The position numbers were made by a program, and so were the translations under genes. Positions 36,661 through 45,771 of a DNA stretch of 64,000 nucleotides are shown here, in pieces (position 1 is the stretch's first letter; each line of letters starts with the position of its first letter). Source of the DNA: Nostoc commune NIES-4072 (GTDB lineage: Bacteria; Cyanobacteriota; Cyanobacteriia; Cyanobacteriales; Nostocaceae); assembly GCF_003113895.1 (NCBI RefSeq), contig NZ_BDUD01000001.1, forward strand, positions 836,286 to 900,285. Reading direction: 5' to 3'. A model generated the notes under the pieces. It was not told the origin of the DNA. It saw only the letters and a program-made list of their open reading frames with translations, and did no database searches.

Positions 36661-36986
36661 ACTCTCATCCCCCCAAGATTTTGCAGATGCATATCTCCCT
36701 CTAACCAGATAGCTGAGGTAGAAGAATTCACAAATCCCGAACTTGGCAAGGTCTGCATATCACGATAAAAAACGTGATCTGTCCCCCGATAAAAGGCAAA
36801 AGGGCTAGCCTTCATCTTTTGCATTTTTTTTGCCAGTTCTTGAGGCAATTGAGAAGCAAAGGGATGATTATATTGGTAAATTTCATTCTCCACCCAAATT
36901 GAACGGACAGTTGCAGCTTGAACTGGAGATGGAAACCCCAAAATAAAGATTAAGACAAATACGATTGCAGATATATGTCTGAGCAT
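36661..36986 (-). pseudogene. DUF2252 gene, 5' part
   Basis: The N-terminal quarter with a signal peptide (MLRHISAIVFVLIFILG, cleavage after VQA) and the start of the DUF2252 domain (SPFAFYRGTDHVFYRD, IWLEGDMHLQNLGGMR). The frame continues seven codons into the insertion element and stops at 36645. DUF2252 proteins resemble phosphotransferase folds and their function is unknown. See 32932-34009 for the remainder. Confidence 0.87.
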
Positions 36987-37160
36987 GACAGTTGCTTAGG
37001 TCTAAAAAAATAGACTCTTGTGTAGAGGCAATTATCCAACAACAATTCTCTTACCACCTTGAACCATAGTTTAGAAAGTAAATTAAAGCACAATATAACA
37101 ACTATTCATAGCAAAGAATTCAAAAAGCTAAAATTATTAAAGAACCGTCAGAATGTAATC

Positions 37161-37841
37161 ATGTCAGCTATCCAAACAACTGTGGTTCTTGCGATGACGG
37201 CCGATGGAAAAATTAGTGCCGTAGATCCTAAAGCGCCTCGTGATTCCGATCCTGTTGATCAAGCACACCTAGAGTATCAAACTTCCCTTGCCGATTTAGT
37301 CCTGGTAGGAGCAGGGACGATTCGGGCTGAGGGGGAAACCTATACAATTCGCAATCCCGAACTTTTGGCTGCACGTAAGATTCGAGGTCAGTCTCCCCAG
37401 CCTATTACCTGCGTTGTCTCAGGTTCCCTAGACCTATCGCTGGACTTGCCTTTTTTAAGCCAGGACATTGAGCGATGGATATTTACGACACGGACTGGTT
37501 TAAAGCGTAATTCTGATGCAACAAGCTTGCAAAAGCTAGCTGAATTAATCGATTTGGGAGAGACAGACTTAGACTGGGATCGGGCTTACAGCTTGATGGC
37601 AGAGCGGGGTATTCACAAAGTCATTGTTTTGGGAGGCGGCGCTTTAACAGCCGCTTTACTAAAGGCAGGGCGAATTGACGATTGGTGGTTAACAATTTGG
37701 CCCATCATTTATGGAGGAAAGCACGCCCCTAGTCCAGTGGAGGGAGAGGGTTTTCTTCCCCAAGCTGCTCCTCATCTTCAACTTGTCGAAACTCGTCAGG
37801 TTGGAAGTCAGTTGTTTTTAAATTACCGCATTCTCAGTTGA
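37161..37841 (+). CDS. RibD C-terminal (dihydrofolate-reductase-like) family protein
   Basis: 226 residues from the Met at 37161 (MSAIQTTVVLAMTADGKIS); an upstream in-frame extension to 37059 is not family-like. The RibD_C fold is visible: VVLAMTADGKIS, ADLVLVGAGTIRAEG, VIVLGGGALTAALLKAGRIDDWWLTIWPIIYGG. It probably reduces a pyrimidine or pterin-like substrate with NAD(P)H. It has no deaminase domain, so it is not a full RibD. It converges on psbA. Confidence 0.85.
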   Translation: MSAIQTTVVLAMTADGKISAVDPKAPRDSDPVDQAHLEYQTSLADLVLVGAGTIRAEGETYTIRNPELLAARKIRGQSPQPITCVVSGSLDLSLDLPFLSQDIERWIFTTRTGLKRNSDATSLQKLAELIDLGETDLDWDRAYSLMAERGIHKVIVLGGGALTAALLKAGRIDDWWLTIWPIIYGGKHAPSPVEGEGFLPQAAPHLQLVETRQVGSQLFLNYRILS

Positions 37842-37883
37842 GTATGCGCTGCCAGAATTAAGCATTATTATCATTGACACTAA

Positions 37884-37914
37884 AAAGCGCCCTCCCAAAT
37901 TGGGAGGGCGCTTT
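37884..37914. terminator. Bidirectional terminator between the RibD-like gene and psbA
   Basis: A perfect 14-bp GC-rich stem (AAAGCGCCCTCCCA / TGGGAGGGCGCTTT) with a three-base loop, A-tract on one side and T-tract on the other. It lies between the stop codons of two converging genes and can serve both. Confidence 0.92.
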
Positions 37915-37936
37915 AAGATTTAGTTAAAGCTTAGAA

Positions 37937-39019
37937 TTAACCGTTGATAGCAGGAGCGCTCATTGCTACAGGAGCAACATCACCAGCAGCTAAATCTAGG
38001 GGGAAGTTGTGAGCGTTACGCTCGTGCATTACTTCCATACCCAAGTTAGCCCGGTTGATTACATCAGCCCAAGTGCTGATCACGCGACCGCTTGAATCAA
38101 TAATTGATTGGTTGAAGTTGAAACCGTTCAAGTTGAACGCCATTGTGCTTACACCCAAGGCGGTGAACCAGATTCCGATTACAGGCCATGCTGCTAAGAA
38201 GAAGTGCAGTGAACGGCTGTTGTTGAAAGAAGCGTATTGGAAAATTAGACGACCGAAGTAGCCGTGGGCTGCAACGATGTTGTAGGTTTCTTCTTCTTGA
38301 CCGAATTTGTAACCGTAGTTTTGTGACTCGGTTTCGGTGGTTTCACGAACTAGTGAAGAAGTTACAAGAGATCCGTGCATTGCAGAGAACAGTGAACCAC
38401 CGAATACACCTGCTACACCTAGTTGGTGGAAGGGGTGCATCAAGATGTTGTGTTCTGCTTGGAACACGATCATGAAGTTGAAGGTTCCGGAGATACCCAA
38501 GGGCATACCGTCAGAGAATGAACCTTGTCCGATTGGGTATACCAAGAATACTGCTGTTGCTGCTGCTACTGGAGCTGAATAAGCGATCGCAATCCAAGGA
38601 CGCATACCTAAGCGGTAGGATAGTTCCCATTCACGACCCAGGTAGCAGAATACGCCGATCAAGAAGTGGAAGATTACCAATTGGTAAGGGCCACCGTTGT
38701 ATAACCACTCATCTAGAGATGCTGCTTCCCAAATTGGGTAGAAGTGTAAACCGATGGCGTTGGAGGAAGGTACTACTGCACCAGAGATGATGTTGTTTCC
38801 GTAGATCAAAGAACCTGCAACTGGTTCACGGATACCATCGATGTCTACTGGAGGTGCTGCGATGAAGGCGATTACGAAGCAGGCGGTGGCTGCTAGTAGG
38901 GTGGGGATCATTAATACTCCGAACCAACCGATGTAAAGGCGGTTGTTGGTGCTGGTGATCCACTCGCAAAACCGATCCCATACGTTGGCGCTTTCGCGAC
39001 GTTGTAAGGTTGTTGTCAT
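37937..39019 (-). CDS. psbA: Photosystem II D1 protein, Glu130 form
   Basis: 360 residues, standard D1. Glu130 (GREWELSYR) marks the high-light/standard type rather than the Gln130 low-light form. Ligands to the Mn cluster are in place at the C-terminus (His332, Glu333, His337, Asp342, Ala344 in [17 protein letters not shown]), followed by a 16-residue extension removed by CtpA after Ala344. Five membrane helices are present. The reaction-centre core subunit turns over rapidly in light, so strong regulated transcription is expected; a near-consensus promoter lies upstream. Confidence 0.98.
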   Translation of the reverse strand: MTTTLQRRESANVWDRFCEWITSTNNRLYIGWFGVLMIPTLLAATACFVIAFIAAPPVDIDGIREPVAGSLIYGNNIISGAVVPSSNAIGLHFYPIWEAASLDEWLYNGGPYQLVIFHFLIGVFCYLGREWELSYRLGMRPWIAIAYSAPVAAATAVFLVYPIGQGSFSDGMPLGISGTFNFMIVFQAEHNILMHPFHQLGVAGVFGGSLFSAMHGSLVTSSLVRETTETESQNYGYKFGQEEETYNIVAAHGYFGRLIFQYASFNNSRSLHFFLAAWPVIGIWFTALGVSTMAFNLNGFNFNQSIIDSSGRVISTWADVINRANLGMEVMHERNAHNFPLDLAAGDVAPVAMSAPAING

Positions 39020-39052
39020 TGTTTTATAAATGCGATTATTTGTGAATGAATT

Positions 39053-39070
39053 AGGTAGCTTTGACTACCT
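39053..39070 (-). promoter_or_regulatory. 5'-UTR hairpin of psbA
   Basis: AGGTAG and CTACCT form a 6-bp stem with a six-base loop at the predicted extreme 5' end of the psbA mRNA, about 35 bases before the start codon. Such a position fits a role in mRNA stability; this is inference. Confidence 0.45.
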
Positions 39071-39077
39071 GTTACAT

Positions 39078-39106
39078 ATCTTAAATAATTTATTGCGTTT
39101 TGTAAA
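39078..39106 (-). promoter_or_regulatory. psbA promoter, sigma-70 type
   Basis: On the minus strand TTTACA (-35, 39101-39106) and TAAGAT (-10, 39078-39083) are separated by exactly 17 bp, about 60 bp before the psbA start codon. This is close to consensus and agrees with the constitutive-plus-light type of cyanobacterial psbA promoter. Confidence 0.75.
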
Positions 39107-39202
39107 GTAATTTGAGAAAAAAATTTTTTCTTGAGATTTACGCACCCAAAGTGGAAAATTCCAGCGATGAGAGCAATATCTACGACGGGCTACCCTACGC
39201 AG

Positions 39203-39286
39203 TTTTCTCATCTAGGTGCTTTGTCCCCAAAACTCCCATACTTTCTCTTGGCATTGAACCTCGGTAATAAATAGAAGAAATATATT
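39203..39286 (-). pseudogene. Decayed fragment of an hrcA 3' region
   Basis: About 70-80 bp aligns at roughly three-quarters identity with 40955-41025 inside hrcA (shared blocks CCCCAAAACTCCCA, ATTGAACCTCGG, GAAGAAAT). On the minus strand it reads ISSIYYRGSMP..SMGVLG against [19 protein letters not shown] of HrcA. It is not open through its length and is a relic. It abuts the stop codon of the membrane protein gene at 39285. Confidence 0.72.
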
Positions 39287-39902
39287 ACCGATTAGGTATC
39301 AACGATTCTTCACGAATAGTTGATGGTAGGGGCGGGCGCAAGCAAAGATAAACAAGTGGGCCCAGTAGCGGGACTAAGGCTACTGTCCAAAACACCTGGG
39401 GATTATTCCAGTGGCGACGAGCGATATCATCGCCAAGGATTGTGGGGAATAAAAGACAAAAAAGGCAACATGCCAAACTCATGCCATTAATAAAGCGATC
39501 GCCTTGGAACTGCTGCACAAAATCTCCCCAGTCACCTAAGACAAAGGCATAGGCGAGTAAAAAAGCATCCTTTTGCCCAGAAAATTCTTGATTTGGTTCA
39601 CGTAAAGCCAAATATGGTAACAGACCAAGCACTCCTGATCCTACTGATGCTAAGGCAAAAGGCCAAAAAGGAACCCGTTGCATTCTGCCATCAATGAACA
39701 ATAAACCACTATAAATTAGTAGCCAGATGCCGACTAGAGAAAACAGGGAAAGGATAATTGGATTTATCGCAAGCCACTGAAGAGTAAATATATTTTTCAA
39801 CAGGGTTAGGGTTTCCTGTAAATGCAGGGGCGGTGCTAACAGTAAAATATAGGCGATAAATCCAACCCATAGTAACCACAATGCAACTTTTCTATTCATC
39901 AT
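39285..39902 (-). CDS. Multi-span membrane protein, paralog A
   Basis: 205 residues from the Met at 39902 (MMNRKVALWLLWVGF); a longer frame to 39926 adds eight residues. There are about five or six hydrophobic helices. Shared signatures with paralog B are LLAPP near the N-terminus, GLLPYLALREPN, LGDWGDFVQQFQGDRFINGMSL and a C-terminal PLLGPLVYLCLRPPLP. Relative to B it lacks about 20 residues in the middle. Family function unknown. It is probably a duplicate of its neighbour. Confidence 0.75.
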   Translation of the reverse strand: MMNRKVALWLLWVGFIAYILLLAPPLHLQETLTLLKNIFTLQWLAINPIILSLFSLVGIWLLIYSGLLFIDGRMQRVPFWPFALASVGSGVLGLLPYLALREPNQEFSGQKDAFLLAYAFVLGDWGDFVQQFQGDRFINGMSLACCLFCLLFPTILGDDIARRHWNNPQVFWTVALVPLLGPLVYLCLRPPLPSTIREESLIPNR

Positions 39903-40093
39903 CTTTAGATGGTGTGCATTTAACATAATTACTAATTTATAATTCGTATTTTTTGCCTCTAAATCCCCCTTTTTGTAGAACGCTACCCTGAGTTTGCTTA
40001 AAAATAGTGGTAAATCTATACGTGATTTTTGTTTCAGTTGAGGTCTAAATCCTCAACTGAAACAGTCTTTGAAATTACGAATTAAAAATTGCT

Positions 40094-40771
40094 TTAATTT
40101 GCAGCTGGCTGCTGACTCGGTATTGCTTCTATACCCACTTCTGGTAGAGGTGGACGCACACACAAATAAATCAATGGCCCGAATAGCGGTATCAACGCTA
40201 TTAACCAGAACATTTGTGAATTTTTCCAACCACGACGCGCCATATCATCCTCTAGCAAAGCTGGAAATAATAGGCAAAGTAGACAGAAATCTAAACTCAT
40301 GACATTGATGAAGCGGTTAGTTTGCCACTGTTGCACAAAATTACCCCAATCTCCTCCTGTTAAACCATAAACAACTAGAAGAACCGTGGCTACCGTCAAG
40401 ACAACCGCAGTCACACGAGAATCTAGCAGCTTCAGCAAGGTATTCTTTTTACCAACAAACTTATTATTTGGTTCTCTAAGGGCTAAATAGGGTAACAAAG
40501 CAAATGCCCCGACTCCAAAAGAGGCAGTAGCAAATAGCCAAGCAGGTATTTTTTGTCCTCTACCATCAATAAATACTACTGCACTGTAGATGAGCGGCCA
40601 GATGCCCATGAGGTTGAATAGTGCTATGACTAATGGGTTAACGCCTTGCCATTGGCCAGTAGAAAGATTTTTAATTAACTCGAATGTACCAGGTTGCTCA
40701 GGAGGAGCCAGGAAAAAAGCATAAGTAGTGAATCCCAGCCACAGCAGGCCAAAGGCAATTTTTCTAACCAT
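40094..40771 (-). CDS. Multi-span membrane protein, paralog B
   Basis: 225 residues, about six membrane helices. The same architecture as paralog A (FFLAPPEQPG, ALLPYLALREPNNKF, GDWGNFVQQWQTNRFINVMSLDFCLLCLLFPALL, PLFGPLIYLCVRPPLP). It sits 104 bp downstream of hrcA on the same strand and could be co-transcribed with it. I do not know a characterised member. Confidence 0.78.
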   Translation of the reverse strand: MVRKIAFGLLWLGFTTYAFFLAPPEQPGTFELIKNLSTGQWQGVNPLVIALFNLMGIWPLIYSAVVFIDGRGQKIPAWLFATASFGVGAFALLPYLALREPNNKFVGKKNTLLKLLDSRVTAVVLTVATVLLVVYGLTGGDWGNFVQQWQTNRFINVMSLDFCLLCLLFPALLEDDMARRGWKNSQMFWLIALIPLFGPLIYLCVRPPLPEVGIEAIPSQQPAAN

Positions 40772-40875
40772 GAAAGAGTTAAAAAGTATTAATTATTGAT
40801 TTTGCCACTATAAATTCGGCTGATCTACCTGCTATGGTATTGTTCTTTGTCTAAACCCGTAGCAGGTTGTCTCTA

Positions 40876-41985
40876 TTAGGGATTGAAATAACTGAAAGCT
40901 TCTGAGAGGTAATCAGCAGCAGATGCTACTACTGCGATCGCATTTTCATAATCTAGACGCGTTGGCCCCAAAACTCCCACACTTCCCACTGGTATTGAAC
41001 CTCGGCGATAGGTGGAAGAAATCAAGGTGCAGGTGCGTATCGGTTCTAGAAGATTTTCTGCACCAATGCGAACCGTTACCTTTGACTTACGCACATCCTC
41101 AAGTTCTGGTTCCTCAAATATTAATCGCCATAGCTGGTCTTGTTCTTCTTCCAGCAGGTGGATAATTGTTTGTACCTGCTGTAACTGGGAAAATTCGGGC
41201 TGGCGCAAAACTTCTGACACACCCCGAACCATAATTTGGGTTGCAGTCGGCGCATGAGTGCGACGAGTCAATTCGGCAACTGAATGTTTCAAAAATTCCC
41301 CGTAGCGTTGGAATTCCTGATCTAGTTCGCTCCAGTTGAGGTTGGCTAATTCCAACAGACTTCGGCCCCGCAAGTGGGTATTCAAAAAGTTAGAAACAAT
41401 TTGTAACTCGCGATCAATTACCTCTGAATCACGTTGTGTTTCTTCTGGTATTGGTGACAAGTCCATCAACTTGGAATGTGTCTCATAACTATCGGTGACT
41501 ACAATTAGCATGATCCGCCCCGCTTCAATTTGCACTAATTGCAGATGTCGCAATAGTGCTGTAGTCGTTTGCGGCATGGTAATCAAGCTAATGCAACCAC
41601 TCAAGGTGGCTAAAATTTGTGCGGCTCCTTGCAGTAGGGTTTCTAAACTCCAATCTTCCCACTGGAGGCGCTTTTGCAATGCCACCTCTACTTCTCGTCC
41701 TAAAGTTTCGGTTCGCGCGGCGTCTCGTAGAGAAGGTGTAATTAGCTGGTCAACATAAATGCGATAACCTGAATCTGAAGGGACACGTCCAGCAGAGGCG
41801 TGTGGTTGGTAAAGTAACCCGGACTTTTCTAAAACGCCCATCACATTGCGAATTGTGGCTGAACTTACACCCAGGTCGTACTCCTCGACCAAAGCTTTTG
41901 AACCAACAGGCTCTGCCGTAGCAATGTAGTGACGTACCGTTGCCCAAAGTATATGCTGTTGTCGATTTGTTAACTGGACTTCCAT
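40876..41985 (-). CDS. hrcA: Heat-inducible transcription repressor HrcA
   Basis: 369 residues. The N-terminal winged helix ([54 protein letters not shown]) binds CIRCE operators of groE-type heat-shock genes. The GAF-like and dimerisation domains follow, ending in [32 protein letters not shown]. Length and order are normal. No dnaK, grpE or groEL is adjacent, and no CIRCE palindrome is visible in its own upstream region. A decayed second copy of its 3' part is at 39203-39286. Confidence 0.95.
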   Translation of the reverse strand: MEVQLTNRQQHILWATVRHYIATAEPVGSKALVEEYDLGVSSATIRNVMGVLEKSGLLYQPHASAGRVPSDSGYRIYVDQLITPSLRDAARTETLGREVEVALQKRLQWEDWSLETLLQGAAQILATLSGCISLITMPQTTTALLRHLQLVQIEAGRIMLIVVTDSYETHSKLMDLSPIPEETQRDSEVIDRELQIVSNFLNTHLRGRSLLELANLNWSELDQEFQRYGEFLKHSVAELTRRTHAPTATQIMVRGVSEVLRQPEFSQLQQVQTIIHLLEEEQDQLWRLIFEEPELEDVRKSKVTVRIGAENLLEPIRTCTLISSTYRRGSIPVGSVGVLGPTRLDYENAIAVVASAADYLSEAFSYFNP

Positions 41986-42413
41986 AGGGTATGTAATGCT
42001 AGCAAATTTTAATCAAAGTCTGAAAAAATTTCTGGATTTGATTGAAAACTAAGAATATTAATAATGTATTAAGATAACAAATTATACAATTATATTGTGA
42101 TCATTAATCTTAAAGTTCAGGTACACCATTCTTTTAACGGATCTTTGCAGCAAAAGCTGAGAGTTTGAATTTACAACATCCTTTTCTAGTCTATTTTTGC
42201 ATAATTCTACCCTTATAAAAGTATTATTGTATACGTAATTTTGCGGCGATCGCAGCTAAGATTGGGGTCGAAAAGTTTCGTAAATATTTAGCCAGTAGAG
42301 AAAGTTGCCAGCTTTCCTGGCTAACCCCTAAGTTTTTAATTACTGCTATTTTTAGCATACCAAAAGTCAGATGGAAGAATAACTTCCATCTAAGTAATGT
42401 ACCTAAATACAAG
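41986..42413. other. Gap between hrcA and the rhodanese gene
   Basis: A 428-bp AT-rich stretch holding the hrcA promoter region and, at its right end, a hairpin. An open frame at 42224-42412 (minus) directly after the rhodanese stop codon has no supporting features. Confidence 0.5.
42369..42391 (-). terminator. Hairpin after the rhodanese gene
   Basis: A 9-bp stem (AGATGGAAG / CTTCCATCT) with a five-base loop, then GACTTTTGG on the minus strand, 22 bp past the rhodanese stop codon. A short T-run makes it a moderate candidate terminator. Confidence 0.55.
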
Positions 42414-42746
42414 CTAATACTGGGGAATTGAATGGTCTACTAAGACGGAATAAGCATCAATACCACCCGAAATATTTTGCACATTTGTAAAACCTTGAGC
42501 AATTAACCACTGGCACATCTGGGCAGAACGGATGCCGTGGTGGCATAGTACAAGGGTTTCAGCTTGGGGATTGAAGAGGTTAGGAACTTGATCTCCCCAT
42601 TCGGCAAATTGACTCAAGGGTAGGTTGACAAAGCCCTCAATGCTAGCAATTTCTAATTCTTGTGGTTCGCGTACATCTACTAGCTGAATACTTGCATCAC
42701 CAGAAGAAAGACGTTGTGCCAGTTCTTGTACACTAATCTGGTTCAT
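42414..42746 (-). CDS. Single-domain rhodanese-like sulfurtransferase
   Basis: 110 residues, one rhodanese domain. VDVREPQELEIASIEG is the family N-terminal signature and the active-site loop is LCHHGIRSAQ with Cys68 as the persulfide-carrying residue. It is a GlpE-like, cytosolic form without signal peptide. The start MNQISVQELAQ is normal. Confidence 0.9.
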   Translation of the reverse strand: MNQISVQELAQRLSSGDASIQLVDVREPQELEIASIEGFVNLPLSQFAEWGDQVPNLFNPQAETLVLCHHGIRSAQMCQWLIAQGFTNVQNISGGIDAYSVLVDHSIPQY

Positions 42747-42902
42747 GGGTTAACTAAAAGAATTCCCTATAAACAGTCCTAATCCTATTTATGGTGACAG
42801 AAAATCTCTGTCTTTGCATGAGTATCCATTCTCAAGAAGGCTGATAGATTCTGGTAGGCTTTCTGCTTAAATGGCTGTAAACCGTCTTTTTAAAGGTTTA
42901 AT

Positions 42903-44600
42903 GTGAATAGGCAACGCTCATTTATTGGTTTTATCGTAGCTGGTGCGATCGCACTGCTAGTAATTGCGATCGCTAGCTTTTACTGGTTTTCCGCCAAAAA
43001 TCCGGCTAACCTCACTGCTTCTACCTCTGGGCCTAATGCAGCCATCTTTGTGTCGAAACTGTCTCCTGTAATGGTTTCATTACTGGTGAACCCCGATCGG
43101 TTGCAGGCGTTGCAGGGTGAAGGAGAACTATCTAAACTCAAAACCAGTTTATTCGCCAAAAGTGGCATAGATTACAAAGAAGACGTTCAACCCTGGTTAG
43201 GGGACGAAATTACCTTAGCTATCACCACCTTAGATATTGATCGCGATCAAGAAAACGGACAGCAGCCAGGGTATTTGTTAGCACTAGCAGCCAAGCAACC
43301 ACAGAAAAGCCGCGAGTTTGTCGAGTTGTTGTTTTCCAAACGGGCGTTAGCTGGAGCAAACTTAGCTGTTGAACAATACAAAGGCATAAAACTGATCTAT
43401 GACAATCAAGAAGTAAGTACAGAAGAGAAAATCCAAAATCCAAAATCCAAAATCCAAAATTCTCTAGCTGGTGCTGTTGTTGGTGAAGGCTTTGTGTTGT
43501 TTGCCAACAATCCGAAGGTGTTGCGAGACGCCATCAATAATGTCCAAGCGCCCGATCTGAATTTGACTAGCTCCCCCAAATACCAAAAAGCAACAAAACA
43601 ATTTCCTAAAGGGGGTTTAGCTGTAGCTTTCTTGAATCTTCCCATCGTGGCAAAATGGCAAGGTTTAGAATTGCCAGAACAAACCTACGACAGCGAAATT
43701 ATTTCCCTGGCGTTGAACCCCAAAGGTTTGCTAGCAGAAACCAGTTTTCTAACTTCATCGGAAATTGTTTCCCCATCTTCACCACTATCTAAACCTGTAG
43801 GAGCATTGCAGTATGTTCCAGCGTCCGCAGGTTTGGCAATTTCTGGCTCAAATTTAAGCAATTTGGGTAACAGTGATTTAGCCAAACTCTGGAGACAAGC
43901 AACAGCAACTATATATGGTTCTGAGGAAGATGTAATTTCTCGGTTAGCAAAACCTTTGGCGGATGTTCAAAAAAGCTGGGGTATAAACTTAGCAGAGGAT
44001 ATTTTTAGCTGGGTACAAGGAGAATATGCCATAGCATTGTTACCTGGGAAAGAGCAAACGATCCCTCATTGGATTTTTGCGGTGGAAAAATCCGAGAGTG
44101 TGGATAAAGGTGTCGCTCGATTAGATGCGATCGCCTCATCAAATGGACTCAGCATTAATCCCCTAACTCTGTCCAAGCAAAAAATCTCTGCTTGGACAGA
44201 GTTAACTACGGCTACAAAAAAAAGTGATGTTAAAGAGGGAACATTCTTCAGTATTGAAACAAAAGTGCGAGGATTGCATACAACTTTAGGAAATTACGAA
44301 ATTTTCACCTCTGACTTAGAAACGATGGATGAAATTCTTACAGCTAAGGATAATTCCTTAATTGACAATCCGAATTTCAAAGATAGTATTGCTGCGATTC
44401 ACCAACCAAATCAAGGCTATATATATCTTGATTGGACAAAGAGCCAGAATTTGTTAGAGCGTCAAGTACCGATTCTTAAACTAGTGGAAGTTTTAGGGAA
44501 ACCGTTTTTTGATAATCTGCGATCGCTCACAGTCAGTAGTTATGGAACTGACACAAGAGCGCTCAAAGGTGGCGTTTTCTTCAAACTCAATAATTCGTGA
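42903..44600 (+). CDS. DUF3352 protein, membrane-anchored
   Basis: 565 residues. The N-terminal signal anchor (FIVAGAIALLVIAIASFYWF) is followed by a DUF3352 region to the end (AAIFVSKLSPVMVSLLVNPDRLQAL, DVQPWLGDEITLAI, KGGLAVAFLNLP, LKGGVFFKL). Function unknown; the domain is widespread in cyanobacteria. Residues about 176-187 (EKIQNPKSKIQN) are encoded by a short tandem repeat inserted in frame. A strong terminator follows. Confidence 0.85.
   Translation: MNRQRSFIGFIVAGAIALLVIAIASFYWFSAKNPANLTASTSGPNAAIFVSKLSPVMVSLLVNPDRLQALQGEGELSKLKTSLFAKSGIDYKEDVQPWLGDEITLAITTLDIDRDQENGQQPGYLLALAAKQPQKSREFVELLFSKRALAGANLAVEQYKGIKLIYDNQEVSTEEKIQNPKSKIQNSLAGAVVGEGFVLFANNPKVLRDAINNVQAPDLNLTSSPKYQKATKQFPKGGLAVAFLNLPIVAKWQGLELPEQTYDSEIISLALNPKGLLAETSFLTSSEIVSPSSPLSKPVGALQYVPASAGLAISGSNLSNLGNSDLAKLWRQATATIYGSEEDVISRLAKPLADVQKSWGINLAEDIFSWVQGEYAIALLPGKEQTIPHWIFAVEKSESVDKGVARLDAIASSNGLSINPLTLSKQKISAWTELTTATKKSDVKEGTFFSIETKVRGLHTTLGNYEIFTSDLETMDEILTAKDNSLIDNPNFKDSIAAIHQPNQGYIYLDWTKSQNLLERQVPILKLVEVLGKPFFDNLRSLTVSSYGTDTRALKGGVFFKLNNS
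43428..43462. repeat. In-frame AAAATCC heptamer array inside the DUF3352 gene
   Basis: Four perfect AAAATCC heptamers plus one AAAATTC (35 bp), the same type as intergenic Nostoc STRRs, but translated here in the middle of a coding region. Confidence 0.88.
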
Positions 44601-45018
44601 GATTTTCATAAAAGCTCAAGTGCAGAAGGTTAGATAATTTTTCACCTTCTGCATTTTCTTATCCCATGATCCCAACCCCAGCCCAGAATTTATCCAGCTG
44701 TTACCCAAGTCTGTAGGCGCGGTTAATCATAAGTTTCTTAGTGTACTAGGAAAGGGCCAAGTCTTATCTATAAAAATAGAACTGCAAAGTACACAGTCAG
44801 ATTTTAATTTATGCTGTGTTGTTGATCGTAAAGTAAGAAATGATATGCCAAACCAAACAATTTATATGAAGAGATAACCTAGCAATTATCTGCTTGCTTG
44901 AAAAACACTCAATTGTGGCACATTTGAATGTGGCACAACCAACTGAAATTTCACTGGATTTTTTTCATTAGAATATGTATATATCATTACTAATTTAACA
45001 GCCTGTTGGAGGGCTACG
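44601..45018. other. Intergenic region after the DUF3352 gene
   Basis: Contains the terminator at 44621-44657. A stretch open for 69 codons (44668-44877) has no start codon and no recognised homology. Otherwise nothing. Confidence 0.5.
44621..44657 (+). terminator. Rho-independent terminator after the DUF3352 gene
   Basis: A 10-bp stem (TGCAGAAGGT / ACCTTCTGCA) with a 13-base loop followed by TTTTCTT, 20 bp after the stop codon. Confidence 0.85.
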
Positions 45019-45507
45019 ATGAAATACTGTCGCCCCCGACTTAACTTTAGCGGCGGCTGGTTGTTGGCTTTAGTTGCCGCCATCACAGCTACGCCTGCAA
45101 TAGCAGAGACAGCGAATTTTGGTACTTTCACCCTGTCAACAAACTCTAATCCATCACCAGGAACATTGCAGGGGTTTACAGGTGGTTCTTACTCATTGTC
45201 TGCCATAAGTAACCGCGATCGCGATCAAAAAGCCTGTATCGGTTTTGCCGATCCTAATCCAGATCATATTATGGTTTTGGAAAACGACTTTCCCCAGATG
45301 ACAATACAGGTTGATAGCAACGGCAATGATACCACTTTATTGATCCAAGGGCCAGACCAAACTACAATTCGTTGCGGCGATGACACTGGTAAAAGTAAAG
45401 ATGCTAGCGTTAGCGATCGCAATTGGAAAAGAGGCACGTATCGGATTTGGGTGGGTACATTTAATCCTGAGGCCAAGCAAGATTACACTTTGAAAGTGGA
45501 GCAGTAG
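45019..45507 (+). CDS. Secreted protein of unknown function
   Basis: 162 residues, preceded by GGAGGGCTACG close to the ATG, a good ribosome-binding site. A signal peptide runs to about residue 30 (WLLALVAAITATPAIAE). The mature part is beta-rich, with two cysteines (KACIGF and TIRCGDD) that could pair, and ends RGTYRIWVGTFNPEAKQDYTLKVEQ, similar in style to bacterial pre-peptidase C-terminal domains. No catalytic motif. Single gene. Confidence 0.72.
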   Translation: MKYCRPRLNFSGGWLLALVAAITATPAIAETANFGTFTLSTNSNPSPGTLQGFTGGSYSLSAISNRDRDQKACIGFADPNPDHIMVLENDFPQMTIQVDSNGNDTTLLIQGPDQTTIRCGDDTGKSKDASVSDRNWKRGTYRIWVGTFNPEAKQDYTLKVEQ

Positions 45508-45515
45508 TGAAGTGG

Positions 45516-45551
45516 GGAGTTAGGAGTTAGGAGTTAGGAGTTAGGAGTTAG
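45516..45551. repeat. Short tandem repeat, GGAGTTA heptamers
   Basis: Five consecutive GGAGTTA-type heptamers in the spacer before cysE. Confidence 0.85.
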
Positions 45552-45590
45552 CGATTAGGTATTGTGTATTGTGTATTGGTAAGAATTTAT

Positions 45591-45703
45591 GCCCAATGCC
45601 CAATGCCCAATGCCCAATGCCCAATGCCCAATGCCCAATGCCCAATGCCCAATGCCCAATGCCCAATGCCCAATTCCCAATGCCCAATGCCCAATTCCCA
45701 ATT
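45591..45703. repeat. Long CCCAATG heptamer array
   Basis: About sixteen copies of CCCAATG (three read CCCAATT), 113 bp, ending 68 bp before the cysE start codon. Same unit as the array at 14115-14179. Confidence 0.92.
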
Positions 45704-45771
45704 TTGAGGTATAACGCCTGAGAGGATAATATGGGAGAGTAGCTTGTTGTGCTTTCCGAGGGTGCTATCTC

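Noticed and set aside
42224..42412. 62-residue frame after the rhodanese gene
   Set aside because: It covers a terminator-like hairpin and shows no protein-like conservation or start signals.
41986..42413. CIRCE operator upstream of hrcA
   Set aside because: No TTAGCACTC-N9-GAGTGCTAA-like inverted repeat could be found there.
44668..44877. 69-codon open stretch after the DUF3352 gene
   Set aside because: No start codon in frame near its beginning and no homology that I recognise; probably chance, partly made of repeat sequence.
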